Shown: in pieces, positions 51,051 through 60,483 of the stretch
Numbering within the stretch: the stretch's first letter is position 1
How the letters are laid out: each line of letters starts with the position of its first letter
Assembly: GCA_030655075.1 (NCBI GenBank)
Contig: JAURWE010000131.1
Location: forward strand, 62,001 to 126,000
Origin: Pararhizobium sp.
GTDB taxonomy: Bacteria > Pseudomonadota > Alphaproteobacteria > Rhizobiales > Rhizobiaceae
Direction: 5' to 3'
Length of the DNA: 64,000 bases
Position numbers and translations under genes: made by a program
The notes under the pieces: generated by a model
Told to the model about the DNA's origin: nothing
Database searches by the model: none
Seen by the model: the letters and a program-made list of their open reading frames with translations, nothing else

Positions 51051-52925
51051 TCAGGCAGCCGCATCGTTCAAGGATGCCTCGTAGACATCAAGAAACTTCG
51101 CCTCGATCGCCCGTGTGATGCGAACCGTATCGAACAGCGGCGCCGAGCCCCGCGCTACCACAAGCCGGGCCTTCAGAGACGCAAGTGCTGCCGGATCGCT
51201 GGCTATGGCAGAGGCAAGTCTGATAAAATCACCACCATCCTCCGCCACCAGATCACCCAGACCGCCCGCCCGCACAAGGCTCTCGCTCACCCGCCCGGCA
51301 AAACTCCGCCCCTTCATCGTCACGACGGGAACGCCCGCCCAAAGCGCATCCGAGGTGGTCGTATGGCCGTTGCAGGGCGCCGTATCGAGCGCGATGTCCG
51401 CATGCCCCAGCCGGGCCAGATGCGTGCCCATCGGCAGCACCGGCGCGAAGACAAGCCGCTCGGCCGCGACCCCTGCGGCAACGGCAGCGGCCGTCAGATT
51501 GCGACGCGCACCGGGATTGAGATTGCCGAGCCAGAGCACCGAGCCCGGCACGCGCTTCAGGATCTCCAGCCATGCGGCAAACACCGGTGGCCGTATCTTG
51601 ACCGCGTGATTGAAGGAACAGAACACCACGCCCTCGTCCGGCAGGCCATGATCCGCCCGAGTCCCCGAGCGCACGGGAATGGCGCGTTTGGAATCGTTGC
51701 ACTGGTAGCTGTCGGGCAGCCGCAGCAGCGTCTGCTCGAAGAATGGCGCGCTCGTCTCCGGCGTCACCACCGCATCGGTCAAAGCAAAATCGATACCGGC
51801 GCCGGCAACGCTGCCGGGAAAGCCGAGGTAGGAGACCTGGATGGCGGCAGGCCGCCGCTTGAAGATGCCGAGCCGCGCACCCTCGGTAAAGCCCTTGAGA
51901 TCGACCAGAATATCGATCCCGGCCGCCCGGATCGTACCGGCGGCCTGATCGTCCGTCAGCGCGCCGATATCGACAAGATGATCGACGCTCGCCTCGAACC
52001 GGGCTCGCACCGGTCCATAGCGCTTGTCAGGGTCCGTATGGCAGAAAGCATATATCTCGAAGCGCTGCCGGTCATGCGCCTCCAGAACACCGCCGATCAG
52101 CGCCATCGTCGCATGGTCGTAAAAATCGCTGGAGATATAACCGACGCGGATGCGTTCGTCGGACGCGATACGGCGAGGCTGCGGCGGCGATCCGAGCGGC
52201 ACGCCCTCCAGCACGCTGCGCGCCGTCATCAGGCTCGCCCGCGCCAGCAGCACCTCGTCATCGCTCCACATCAGGCAGCGGAAGGCATTCTCGCGGACGT
52301 CGATCTCGGAGCCTTCGGCGGCGTAAAGCCGGATCAGCTGTTCCTGCAACGGCGCCGCCAGCGAAAAATCACAGAGATTTCCGGCACACCAGAGCAGCTC
52401 GCACTGCGCCAGCCGGTCGGCCGGCTTTTCGGCAAAGGCGCTCTGCAACAGCGGATAGGCCGCCTCGAAATCACCAATGCCGGAGAGAACGATGCCCGCG
52501 CTCATGAAATTGTCGAAGGAGACGGCAAGCCCCGCCAGCGTGCGGGCAAAGGGTTCGGCATCGCGGTAGCGGCCGGCTTCCCGCAAAATGCTGCAAATGC
52601 CGTGCACCACATGGACATCGTCAGGCATGAAGGGGTGAAGCAGCATCAGGGCGTGCAGCGCCCGCTCCGGATCGGGAAGCGCCAGAAACAGCGAGGCGGC
52701 ACGAAAGCCGAGTTCCTTCTTCTTGGTCGAGGAAAGCGCTGCTGCCTTCAGATAATGTTCGGCCGCCTGCTCGGGCTCGCCGGTCTGCTCGAAGATGTTG
52801 GCGGCCAGGATCGGCGCTTCCGCATGGCGGCGCTCCTTTTCCATCAGGCGCCGCAGCGTCGCCAGCGCGATCTTGTGATCGCCCCGGCCGGCTTGCTGTT
52901 TGGCTTTTTCGAACAAGGCAGACAT
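51051..52925 (-). CDS. TPR-GT41 (O-GlcNAc transferase-like) protein
   Basis: A 624-residue single TPR-GT41 unit. The N-terminal ~250 residues are TPR-like helices (MSALFEKAKQQAGRGDHKIA). The catalytic part runs from ~265: IRVGYISSDFYDHATMALIG, IDILVDLKGFTEGARLG, VSYLGFPGSVAGAGIDFALT, FCSFNHAVKIRP and CNGHTTTSDALWAGVPVVTM with FAGRVSESLV. The GT41 nucleotide-sugar motifs are complete. It resembles each half of the 1173-residue tandem protein 20 kb away, so the locus carries three GT41 units in all. Cytoplasmic; the acceptor protein is unknown. Confidence 0.9.
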   Translation of the reverse strand: MSALFEKAKQQAGRGDHKIALATLRRLMEKERRHAEAPILAANIFEQTGEPEQAAEHYLKAAALSSTKKKELGFRAASLFLALPDPERALHALMLLHPFMPDDVHVVHGICSILREAGRYRDAEPFARTLAGLAVSFDNFMSAGIVLSGIGDFEAAYPLLQSAFAEKPADRLAQCELLWCAGNLCDFSLAAPLQEQLIRLYAAEGSEIDVRENAFRCLMWSDDEVLLARASLMTARSVLEGVPLGSPPQPRRIASDERIRVGYISSDFYDHATMALIGGVLEAHDRQRFEIYAFCHTDPDKRYGPVRARFEASVDHLVDIGALTDDQAAGTIRAAGIDILVDLKGFTEGARLGIFKRRPAAIQVSYLGFPGSVAGAGIDFALTDAVVTPETSAPFFEQTLLRLPDSYQCNDSKRAIPVRSGTRADHGLPDEGVVFCSFNHAVKIRPPVFAAWLEILKRVPGSVLWLGNLNPGARRNLTAAAVAAGVAAERLVFAPVLPMGTHLARLGHADIALDTAPCNGHTTTSDALWAGVPVVTMKGRSFAGRVSESLVRAGGLGDLVAEDGGDFIRLASAIASDPAALASLKARLVVARGSAPLFDTVRITRAIEAKFLDVYEASLNDAAA

Positions 52926-52973
52926 AACGCACTCTTTTCCGTCGTTAACAGGAAATAGCGCTAATGGCTTACC

Positions 52974-53579
52974 TCAGCCTTTCGGCGGGATGACGGGAAT
53001 ATGCGGCCCGGCACTCAGCGGCAGTGCGCCCAGCAGCCTTGGATCGTCGAAAATCTCCACCTGCCGCTTGAACGGCGTGAAGCCGGAGCGGATGTAGAAG
53101 GCCAGCGCCGCTGGATGATCGATCGAACATGTGTGCACCCAGAAGCGCCCGATCGGCTGCGACCATGCCCGGTCGATCGCCCGGTTCATCAGCCAGCGCC
53201 CGGCGCCCTTGCCGATGACGGCATCCGTCAACCCAAAATAGAGCAACTCGCAGAGACCGGGCGTGCGAAAATCGAGCTGCATCAGCCCTTCCGCCTTGCC
53301 GTCCTTGAAAGCCGCCCAGACCTCGACGCCGGGATCCTGGATCACGGCTGCGAGCTTGTGGTCGGCAAGCGTCAGCGACGAGGCCCAGAGCCACGGCCCG
53401 CCGACGCGCAGATAGAGATCGCGGTACCAGGAGAGATCGGGATCCTTGACATGACGCAGTTCCAGATCCGGCTGCGCCGCCTCGTCGCGAACGGCGGGGC
53501 GGGCAAACATTTCCAGGCAGGTGACAATGGCGGCAAGCTTGCCGTCCGGCACGTCGCTATATCCTTCAGGCAGGCCCAT
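52974..53579 (-). CDS. GNAT-family N-acetyltransferase
   Basis: A 201-residue GNAT protein. The acetyl-CoA motif is VIGKGAGRWLMNRAIDRAWS (residues ~124-143), preceded by a beta strand GLMQLDFRTPGLCELLYFGL and followed by RFWVHTCSIDHPAALAFYIRS. ATG at 53579. The substrate is not evident. It is upstream of and codirectional with the GT41 gene, 48 bases apart. Confidence 0.87.
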   Translation of the reverse strand: MGLPEGYSDVPDGKLAAIVTCLEMFARPAVRDEAAQPDLELRHVKDPDLSWYRDLYLRVGGPWLWASSLTLADHKLAAVIQDPGVEVWAAFKDGKAEGLMQLDFRTPGLCELLYFGLTDAVIGKGAGRWLMNRAIDRAWSQPIGRFWVHTCSIDHPAALAFYIRSGFTPFKRQVEIFDDPRLLGALPLSAGPHIPVIPPKG

Positions 53580-53876
53580 GACAGTCGTCTCCTCTTGGTG
53601 CGCAATCCCCTACCGTATCGCTACGGCTTTGCAAACACCCCTGCAACGGCCCGTTGGGCGGATCGGAAAGCACCGATCACCGCGCAAAATCCATGTCGCA
53701 AACAAAACGCTCTTTATTTTAGCAAAAATACATATAAAAACAGCCGGAACGAATTGGTGTACCGGCAAATATTTAGGTCTTCACAGTCGCTGCCATCCAT
53801 GCAAATGTCGCATTTGAACAAGCCGTCGCGGGCTTTCCACGCGAAAAATGATGCTTCCGAAGCATGGAACCCTTAG

Positions 53877-54884
53877 ATGCTCAACAGGACACAGACCAAA
53901 AAGCGTTCACTCGTTTTCTTTCTCGTCCCGAACTTTTCCATGCTGCCGTTTTCAGCGGCGATAGAAACGCTTCGTATCGCCAACCGTATGCTGGGCTACG
54001 AGGCCTATACCTGGCGCTTGTCTTCGACCGACGGCCAGAAGGTTCTGTCGTCGAGCGGCATCGGCATCGAGGTCAACTCGTCGCTGGCCGACGAGCGCAA
54101 GTATCTCGGCGGCGAAAGCCGCCCCTCCATGGTGCTGGTCTGTTCGGGTATCTATGTCGAGGATTTCTACAACAAGTCCGTCAACGCCTGGCTGCGCGAA
54201 GTCTACAATCGCGGCGTCTCGGTCGGCAGCCTCTGTACGGGCGCCCATGTGCTGGCCTCGGCCGGCCTTCTGACGGGCAAGCGCTGCGCCATCCACTGGG
54301 AAAACCTGCCGGGTTTTGCCGAGGCCTACCCCCAGGCCGAGGTTTATGCCGACCTCTATGAAATCGACAGCAACATCTACACCTGCGCCGGTGGTACCGC
54401 CTCGCTCGACATGATGCTGAACCTGATCGATCAGGATTTTGGCGAGAACCTCGTCAACCGCGTCTGCGAACAGGCCCTGACCGACCGCGTGCGCGGTCCG
54501 CACGACCGCCAGCGCCTGCCGCTGCGCGCCCGTCTCGGCGTGCAGAACTCCAAGGTCCTGTCGATCATCGAGCTGATGGAAAGCAACCTGTCGGAGCCGC
54601 TGTCGCTTCTGGAAATCGCCGATAGCGCCGATCTGTCGCGCCGCCAGATCGAGCGCCTGTTCCGCCAGGAAATGGGTCGTTCCCCTGCCCGCTACTACCT
54701 GGAAATCCGCCTCGACCGCGCCCGCCATCTGCTCGTCCAGTCGGCCATGCCGGTGGTCGAAGTGGCCGTCGCCTGCGGCTTCGTCTCCGCCTCGCATTTC
54801 TCCAAGTGTTACCGCGAACTTTACAATCGCTCGCCCCAGCAGGAGCGCGCCGAACGCAAGCTGACGCTCCAGACCGCCCGTTAA
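53877..54884 (+). CDS. GlxA-family AraC-type regulator (DJ-1/PfpI sensor domain)
   Basis: A 335-residue regulator. The N-terminal amidotransferase-like (DJ-1/PfpI) domain runs to ~residue 190 with FFLVPNFSMLPFSAAIETLR, VGSLCTGAHVLASAGLLTGK and CAIHWENLPGF. The C-terminal AraC DNA-binding domain has LLEIADSADLSRRQIERLFR and VVEVAVACGFVSASHFSKCY. This is the architecture of GbdR and CdhR, which respond to betaine and carnitine in Pseudomonas, so it may control the transporter, bmt or the C1 cluster (inference). ATG at 53877; the AT-rich 53700-53760 region probably holds its promoter. Confidence 0.9.
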   Translation: MLNRTQTKKRSLVFFLVPNFSMLPFSAAIETLRIANRMLGYEAYTWRLSSTDGQKVLSSSGIGIEVNSSLADERKYLGGESRPSMVLVCSGIYVEDFYNKSVNAWLREVYNRGVSVGSLCTGAHVLASAGLLTGKRCAIHWENLPGFAEAYPQAEVYADLYEIDSNIYTCAGGTASLDMMLNLIDQDFGENLVNRVCEQALTDRVRGPHDRQRLPLRARLGVQNSKVLSIIELMESNLSEPLSLLEIADSADLSRRQIERLFRQEMGRSPARYYLEIRLDRARHLLVQSAMPVVEVAVACGFVSASHFSKCYRELYNRSPQQERAERKLTLQTAR

Positions 54885-54945
54885 CGGCCGCTGGTGTTTT
54901 TAAGCAGATCTGGCGTGTGGTGATTGGCGGTCCCGGCCTTTAGGC

Positions 54946-56271
54946 TCAGGACGCGATCGACTGCAGCATCGATATTTCCGAAAATGTCCGGTTCCGTCCG
55001 GCATGTTTCGCCATGTAGAGAAACTGGTCGGCAGCGTTCAGATAGTTGTCGAACGCCTCGTCACCGCTGACGACGGCAAGGCCGATGGAAATGGTGATCG
55101 ACAGTTCCTCATCGTCGGCGATCACCTTCGCATTGGCCATATCGACACGAAGCCTTTCGCAGAAATCGAAACCTTCCTGAATGTCGAGCCCGTTGAAGAG
55201 CACGCCGAACTCTTCGCCGCCGAGACGCGCCAGCAGGTGGTCGTCGCCCACCAGCGCCTTCATCCGCTTGGCAACCGCCTTCAGCACCAGATCGCCGACC
55301 TCGTGGCCGTAGGTGTCGTTCAGGCGCTTGAAATGATCGATGTCGAAAATCGCGATACAGGACTGGGCGTTGCGCCGCATCGACTGTTCGACCATGCGCG
55401 GGCCGGTCTCGAAGAAATGGCGGCGGTTGAAAATGTCCGTCAGATAATCGAGCGCCGCAATCCTGTGCAGCGCATGGATCCGCCGCTGGATCAACGCCAC
55501 ATGCGTGACGCGGGTGATGAACTCTTCCTTGAGGAACGGCAGATGGATGAACTCGTCGCCGCCGGCCACCAGAAAATCCGCACCGGTCATCCGGTCGGTG
55601 GTTTCAGACATGCCGATGACCCGGACCTTTTCCGCCCCGTGCCGCATCCTGATATCGCGAAGAAGATCGAAGCCGGACATGTCCATGCCGGCATTGACCA
55701 CCGCGACATCGATATCGCCAGAACAATCGAGCAAAGCCAGCGCCTCGTCTGCGGTCGCAACGGCCGAGACGGCAAACTGGTGGCGGCTCAACAGGGCCGA
55801 AATCATGATCCTCAGCGCCGGATCGCTCTCGACCAGCATGATACGCGTGGCCGCATTGTCGAGAATCTGGTCGACGCAGGCGATCAACGCATCGATGGCG
55901 TTCGGCCGGTGTTTCGGAACGTAGGCCAGCACGTCGCGCGACAGCACTTCGAGCCGGGTCCGGTCGTTGAAGGCGCCGGTAAACACGATGGCCGGGATGT
56001 CTTTGGCGATGACATAGTCAAGCGCCTGGCAATTGGGCGCATCGGGCAGATTAAGATCAATAACCGCCAGGCAGAACCGGGCCGGATCGGTTTCGGCCAG
56101 CGCCTTCAATCCGGCCAGCGACGAACAATGCTCGACCGAAACGCCCAGCAGCGTCTCAAGGCCGGTTTTCACAGCAGCTGTAAACGTGCGGGAATCTTCA
56201 ACAAGCAAAACGGTCTTTCCGACATGCTTGTTGGAACCCCTAACCCGTTGCTGCATATTGCGAAACATCAC
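54946..56271 (-). CDS. Double-receiver diguanylate cyclase (PleD-like)
   Basis: A 441-residue protein: receiver 1 (residues ~18-135, phospho-acceptor Asp in LAVIDLNLPD), receiver 2 (~140-255) and a GGDEF domain (~270-430) with the active-site motif ARLGGEEFGVLFN and YLTDIFNRRHFFE. In receiver 2 the aspartate position reads VAVVNAGMDMSGF, with no Asp, so that domain is probably not phosphorylated and serves for dimerisation, as in PleD. It makes cyclic-di-GMP. The related two-receiver gene lies just upstream on the same strand. Confidence 0.9.
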   Translation of the reverse strand: MMFRNMQQRVRGSNKHVGKTVLLVEDSRTFTAAVKTGLETLLGVSVEHCSSLAGLKALAETDPARFCLAVIDLNLPDAPNCQALDYVIAKDIPAIVFTGAFNDRTRLEVLSRDVLAYVPKHRPNAIDALIACVDQILDNAATRIMLVESDPALRIMISALLSRHQFAVSAVATADEALALLDCSGDIDVAVVNAGMDMSGFDLLRDIRMRHGAEKVRVIGMSETTDRMTGADFLVAGGDEFIHLPFLKEEFITRVTHVALIQRRIHALHRIAALDYLTDIFNRRHFFETGPRMVEQSMRRNAQSCIAIFDIDHFKRLNDTYGHEVGDLVLKAVAKRMKALVGDDHLLARLGGEEFGVLFNGLDIQEGFDFCERLRVDMANAKVIADDEELSITISIGLAVVSGDEAFDNYLNAADQFLYMAKHAGRNRTFSEISMLQSIAS

Positions 56272-56543
56272 GTCAGTTCAAATCCCCATTTGGCAAAAAT
56301 ACCATTATCTGCAATGAAAGCTGCGGATCAAAAACAGCTGATCATCGCGGCAAAGCAAGGCAAGAAACTCCCATTGCCCATCAGATATCAATGCAATTTC
56401 AATTCCGTTAATTCGCTAGTAAAAGTGGTATAAAGTGGCACAAATTGTTCATCGGATTGTAACGACTATAAAGCACACGCAAAGATGGACCGCCCGGTTT
56501 CCAGGGCAGCCCATGCTTTTTGAGCCCGCTTGGCGGGCCGGAT

Positions 56544-57374
56544 TTATTGAGCGGCAGACTTCGTCACCAGGGTTCTGATCTTGGTCAGCGTGTCGAGGTT
56601 CTGGTTGACCCGGCAGTAGAATTCCTCGTTGACGAAAGGCCGCAGCATGAAATCGTTGCCGCCGGCCTTGAGGAAACGCGCCGACAGCAGCCGGTCGGTC
56701 GAGGACGAAACCCCGATGACCCGCAGCTGATGCGGCCCGTAACTGCTGCGGATGCGCCGCGTCAGCTCGAAACCATCGATGTCAGGCATGTTGTAGTCGG
56801 TGATGACAAGGCCGATATCGCTGTGCCGTTTCAGAAGCTCCAGTGCAGCCGTGCCGCTGTCGGCAGCACTGGTGCGGAAATTGTAGCGTTTGAGCTGCGT
56901 CGTCAGCAACGCCCGCGCCGTCGGGCTGTCGTCGACGATCAGGACGTGATGCTGCTGGTTGGTGAGAAACCGGCAGACGGCTTCGGCCAGCATGTCGACG
57001 GCAAAGACACTGTCCTTGATGACGTAATCGACGATGTCCTTGGCCAGAATCTGGGCGCGGGTGTTCTCTTGGAACGTCCCCGTGAAGACGATCGTCGGAA
57101 TGCTCATGTCGACCAGATAGTTCAGGGCTTCGCCGTTTTCGGCGCCGGGCAGGTTGACGTTGGAAATCGCCAGCGTGGCCGGAAATGTCGCATTTTCGAC
57201 CGAGAACTGCAGGTCCTCGTAGTCGCGGCAGACGATCACGTCGATATCCAGCAGCTCTTTCAGCCGCTTTGATACCATCGCCGCAAACAGATTGGAATCC
57301 TCTGCCAGCACGATGCGGTATTGCTGAAGCGATTCACCGGAATAATACATTCCGGAAACACCGAAAAATGACAT
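56544..57374 (-). CDS. Double-receiver response regulator without output domain
   Basis: A 276-residue protein with two receiver domains and no DNA-binding or enzymatic part. In receiver 1 the phospho-acceptor position is Asn (LAISNVNLPGAENG). Receiver 2 is intact (LVITDYNMPDIDGFEL) with the downstream Ser/Lys region VIGVSSSTDR. ATG at 57374 with AGGGG five bases upstream; a longer frame exists but adds only upstream intergenic sequence. It is a paralogue of the receiver half of the cyclase at 54946-56271 and could act as an adaptor or phosphate sink for it. Confidence 0.87.
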   Translation of the reverse strand: MSFFGVSGMYYSGESLQQYRIVLAEDSNLFAAMVSKRLKELLDIDVIVCRDYEDLQFSVENATFPATLAISNVNLPGAENGEALNYLVDMSIPTIVFTGTFQENTRAQILAKDIVDYVIKDSVFAVDMLAEAVCRFLTNQQHHVLIVDDSPTARALLTTQLKRYNFRTSAADSGTAALELLKRHSDIGLVITDYNMPDIDGFELTRRIRSSYGPHQLRVIGVSSSTDRLLSARFLKAGGNDFMLRPFVNEEFYCRVNQNLDTLTKIRTLVTKSAAQ

Positions 57375-57510
57375 TGTACCCCTGCAAGAATTGAATGGTC
57401 CCCCGATCATCTTGCGACCAAAGGTTTTCCCGCAGGTTAATGACAGTCTGAAATAGCAGGGTCCGGGTACAATTTCGCCATTCCGCCATCCCGCCAGCCC
57501 GGACAGCCGC

Positions 57511-57774
57511 TTACTTGACCACTGCCGAACCGTTGACGATGTCGATGGTTTCGTTGCCGGACAGGCCGATACGGTCGCCGCTCGGCGTCGTGATGAAACA
57601 GCCGCTCGGGCAGATGTTTTCCGTCGCACCGGCATCGACAGCCACGTCGATGCGGCTTTCGCCCTCGACGACGACCAGAACAGCCGCGGCGGCATCCTTG
57701 TTGGTGACATCCACCGCAAAGGCGGCAGGCGCGGAGAAGACGGACAGGAGAACAGCAATCAGCAGTGTTTTCAT
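57511..57774 (-). CDS. Small exported hypothetical protein
   Basis: An 87-residue protein with a clear signal peptide (MKTLLIAVLLSVFSAPAAFA, cleavage after AFA). The short mature domain contains VVVEGESRIDVAVDAGATEN and a CPSGC pair that could form a disulfide. I do not recognise the family. ATG at 57774; transcribed on the same strand as the receiver protein, 136 bases ahead of it. The periplasmic location is inferred. Confidence 0.7.
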   Translation of the reverse strand: MKTLLIAVLLSVFSAPAAFAVDVTNKDAAAAVLVVVEGESRIDVAVDAGATENICPSGCFITTPSGDRIGLSGNETIDIVNGSAVVK

Positions 57775-57956
57775 CGCCCTTCGACGCTTGTCAGCGCCGC
57801 CCTTCGTTGGGGCGTCGTGTGCTGGGAACCCGCGTTCCCCGCCACCAGCCAGCCCGTTGAACCATCAGCCCTGGCAGCGTAAACCGCTGTTTCGGAATTT
57901 GCATGTGTTTTATTTGAGCGAGGCTGAATACAGGCTGAACGAAAAGGTCCGGCGCC

Positions 57957-60476
57957 TCAGCGCGGCGTGCGGGCCTTTGGCCGGACAGCACCGTCGGCTG
58001 TGTCTTCTTTGGTTTCCAGCGGCGAGCCTTCACCCTGCAGCGGCTTTCCGGTCCCCGGTTCCGGCAGGCTCTCGCCCGCAAGGGAAACCGGCGCTTCGGC
58101 CTGCTTGAAGAGAACCCCGAGCCCCTCGTCCCGGAAGCGCTCGAAAATCGACAGCCGGATATCGTTGCGCACGCTGGCGGCATTGGTGAGGTCGGCGAGA
58201 TAGACGCGCAGCTCAAACGTCATGGTCGTTTCGCCAAAGCTGTTGAACACCGCCATCGGCGCCGGATTGCGCAGAACCAGCGGATGCTCTTCAGCGATCT
58301 CATGCAGGATTTCCATCACCCGCCGCGGATCGCTGTCATAGCCGACATGAACGGAAATATCGGCACGGCCGAGCTTGTTGCGGTGCGTCCAGTTGCCGAC
58401 CGAGGCGTTGATGAACAGCGAATTCGGCACCATGATCGACTGGCGTTGAAAGGTCTCGATCTCGGTGGCGCGCACCGAGATGCGCTTGACGTAGCCTTCC
58501 GTCGTTCCGGTCACCACCCAGTCGCCGACCTTGAACGGTCGCTCAACCAGAAGGATCAGGCCCGACACGAAGTTGGAGACGATGTTCTGCAGGCCGAAAC
58601 CGACACCGAGCGACAGGGCGCCGGCCACCAGCGCGAAACTCGACAGATCGAGCCCGGCCGCCGATATGCCGATCAGCCCGGCAATGCCGACGCCGAGATA
58701 GCCGATGCCTGTCTTGACCGAGTTGCGGACCCCGGGATCGACATGGCTGCGCGCCATGACATTGCCGTCGAGCCATTTCTGGAACCAGCGGGTGATGATC
58801 ATGCCGGCGGCAAACAACAGAATGCCGCCGAAAATCGCTACAAGAGAAATCGAAATGCTGCCGATCTTGATTTCCGTGAACACCCGGTAGGCCCAGGATT
58901 CGATATCGGCGATCTGGAACCCCCATTGCAGCAGAATGAGCGGAATGAAGAAGACGATCAGCAGCGCATAGATGCCAAGACCGGCAAAAAGCCCGGCCTG
59001 GTCGAGGGCCACCTGGCCGAAGCCGAAACGTTTCTCGAGGCCGCGCCCAAAAATCGTGTCGGCAAAGGCATTCTGCTTGGAGACTGCCTTGCCGGAGAGC
59101 ACGCCGATATACATGGTCACGACGATGGCGCCGGTCATGACGATCTGCGTGCCGACGAAGCGCGCCAGCCCGATATAGCCGAGCAGGCTGGCGGCGAAAA
59201 GGCCGAGGCCGGTGGCGATGAACAGCATGCGCACCAGACGCGGCCAGGGCCTGCCGGCGGCGCTGCGATCCTCACCCTCGCTCAACACCGGCCGGATGAA
59301 AGCCATGGCCACGAGAATGAGGCCGATCAGCACCGATGCAACGAAGCTTTTGGCGACCGTCAGCACGACCGGCGAACCAAGTGCCTCGCTGATGCCGCCG
59401 AACAGGAAATCGAACCCATTGGCCAGCGCCATGGCGACGATGGCAAAAACCAGCAGCCGTGCGCCGTGATTGGACACATTCACCAGCCGCCAGGACCCCT
59501 CCTTCGGCGCCAGAACGGCGTTGGCGAGCAGGCTGACGAAGGTCAGCGCCACCGTAACGGCAAGCGTCAGCGACACGATCGGCGCGATATCGGGCCTGAG
59601 CACGTTGAAATTGTCGAGAAAGAAATAGCTCGAGCCGAGGAAGGCGGCCACCGCGCTGGTCGGGATCATCGTCGACCAGAAGGCCACCGACAACCGGGTG
59701 ATATAATCCGGCCGCACCTCGAGCGCCGGCCGCTGGATCAGCGGCGAAAACAGTCGGTTGCTGCCCGACAGAAACACCAGCGCTGCGCAAAGCGACAGGA
59801 AGACAGCCCCGAACAGCTGGCCGCGCTTGTAATTCCAGACGAAGCGGATCCAGCTCGACAGAGTCCGTTTCAGATCGTCGGCCTCGGCCACCAGTGCACC
59901 GCTTGCATCCGACAGCACGCTGGAATTGACGTCCGTGCGCTTCAAGAGCGTGCCGGAAAACAGCTCGCGGCGGATTTCCGTGATCATGTTGGAGAGCTTG
60001 TTGGCCTTGATGGACAGGTTTTCCGCCTCGGCCGTCAGCGCGTTGATCGCATTGCGCTCGTCAGACAACCGCTTTCGCTCCTCAGCGACGATATCGGCTT
60101 CGGGCGCCGCACCTTCGGCCGGCGGATCGCCGAGTTCGGTCTGACGCGCCTTGATGTCATCCAGACGCGGCCGGATGGCGACGGAAATCGCCAGAATGCT
60201 GCGGTTGGCAGCCTCCGCCTGCACCTTCAGGTCGACAAGCCGAAGATCGTCGTCGCCATGCGCCTCGACCTGCTCGCGAATCCGGTCGAGTTCGGCATTG
60301 GCCTTGTCGAGGTCGGCACTGCTCTGCGCCACGGCGCTGGCTGAATCGCTGACCACCACGGATGGCGCCGGATCCTGCGCAGCGGCAGGGCGGCCGCCGG
60401 CAAGGACCAGGAACAGCGAGAACAGGGCAGCGGAAAACCGGAACGAAACAGGCAAGAACAGACCTTTCGTGGGCAA
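57957..60476 (-). CDS. MscS-family mechanosensitive channel with DUF3772 domain
   Basis: An 839-residue MscK-like channel: signal peptide (ending PAAAQ near residue 34), a periplasmic coiled-coil/DUF3772 region (~50-200, LDKANAELDRIREQVEAHGD), about ten membrane segments, and the MscS pore and beta domain with LSLGVGFGLQNIVSNFVSGL, VERPFKVGDWV and EIETFQRQSIMVPNSLFIN. A Pro-rich C-terminal tail follows. It releases solutes under osmotic down-shock, which fits a cell accumulating betaines. The start is probably TTG at 60476. The DUF924 gene lies 7 bases upstream on the same strand. Confidence 0.9.
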   Translation of the reverse strand: MPTKGLFLPVSFRFSAALFSLFLVLAGGRPAAAQDPAPSVVVSDSASAVAQSSADLDKANAELDRIREQVEAHGDDDLRLVDLKVQAEAANRSILAISVAIRPRLDDIKARQTELGDPPAEGAAPEADIVAEERKRLSDERNAINALTAEAENLSIKANKLSNMITEIRRELFSGTLLKRTDVNSSVLSDASGALVAEADDLKRTLSSWIRFVWNYKRGQLFGAVFLSLCAALVFLSGSNRLFSPLIQRPALEVRPDYITRLSVAFWSTMIPTSAVAAFLGSSYFFLDNFNVLRPDIAPIVSLTLAVTVALTFVSLLANAVLAPKEGSWRLVNVSNHGARLLVFAIVAMALANGFDFLFGGISEALGSPVVLTVAKSFVASVLIGLILVAMAFIRPVLSEGEDRSAAGRPWPRLVRMLFIATGLGLFAASLLGYIGLARFVGTQIVMTGAIVVTMYIGVLSGKAVSKQNAFADTIFGRGLEKRFGFGQVALDQAGLFAGLGIYALLIVFFIPLILLQWGFQIADIESWAYRVFTEIKIGSISISLVAIFGGILLFAAGMIITRWFQKWLDGNVMARSHVDPGVRNSVKTGIGYLGVGIAGLIGISAAGLDLSSFALVAGALSLGVGFGLQNIVSNFVSGLILLVERPFKVGDWVVTGTTEGYVKRISVRATEIETFQRQSIMVPNSLFINASVGNWTHRNKLGRADISVHVGYDSDPRRVMEILHEIAEEHPLVLRNPAPMAVFNSFGETTMTFELRVYLADLTNAASVRNDIRLSIFERFRDEGLGVLFKQAEAPVSLAGESLPEPGTGKPLQGEGSPLETKEDTADGAVRPKARTPR

Positions 60477-60483
60477 TGGTGCC

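Noticed and set aside
51015..52958. Plus-strand frame opposite the 624-aa GT41 gene
   Set aside because: Antisense shadow, Arg/His-rich, starting inside a terminator.
56524..56538. Hairpin GCCCGC-TTG-GCGGGC near the end of the receiver gene as an intrinsic terminator
   Set aside because: No T-run follows it in the direction of the minus-strand gene, so termination is not supported.
58284..60344. Plus-strand frame of ~686 codons opposite the MscS gene
   Set aside because: Antisense shadow with charged low-complexity composition; the channel motifs lie on the minus strand.
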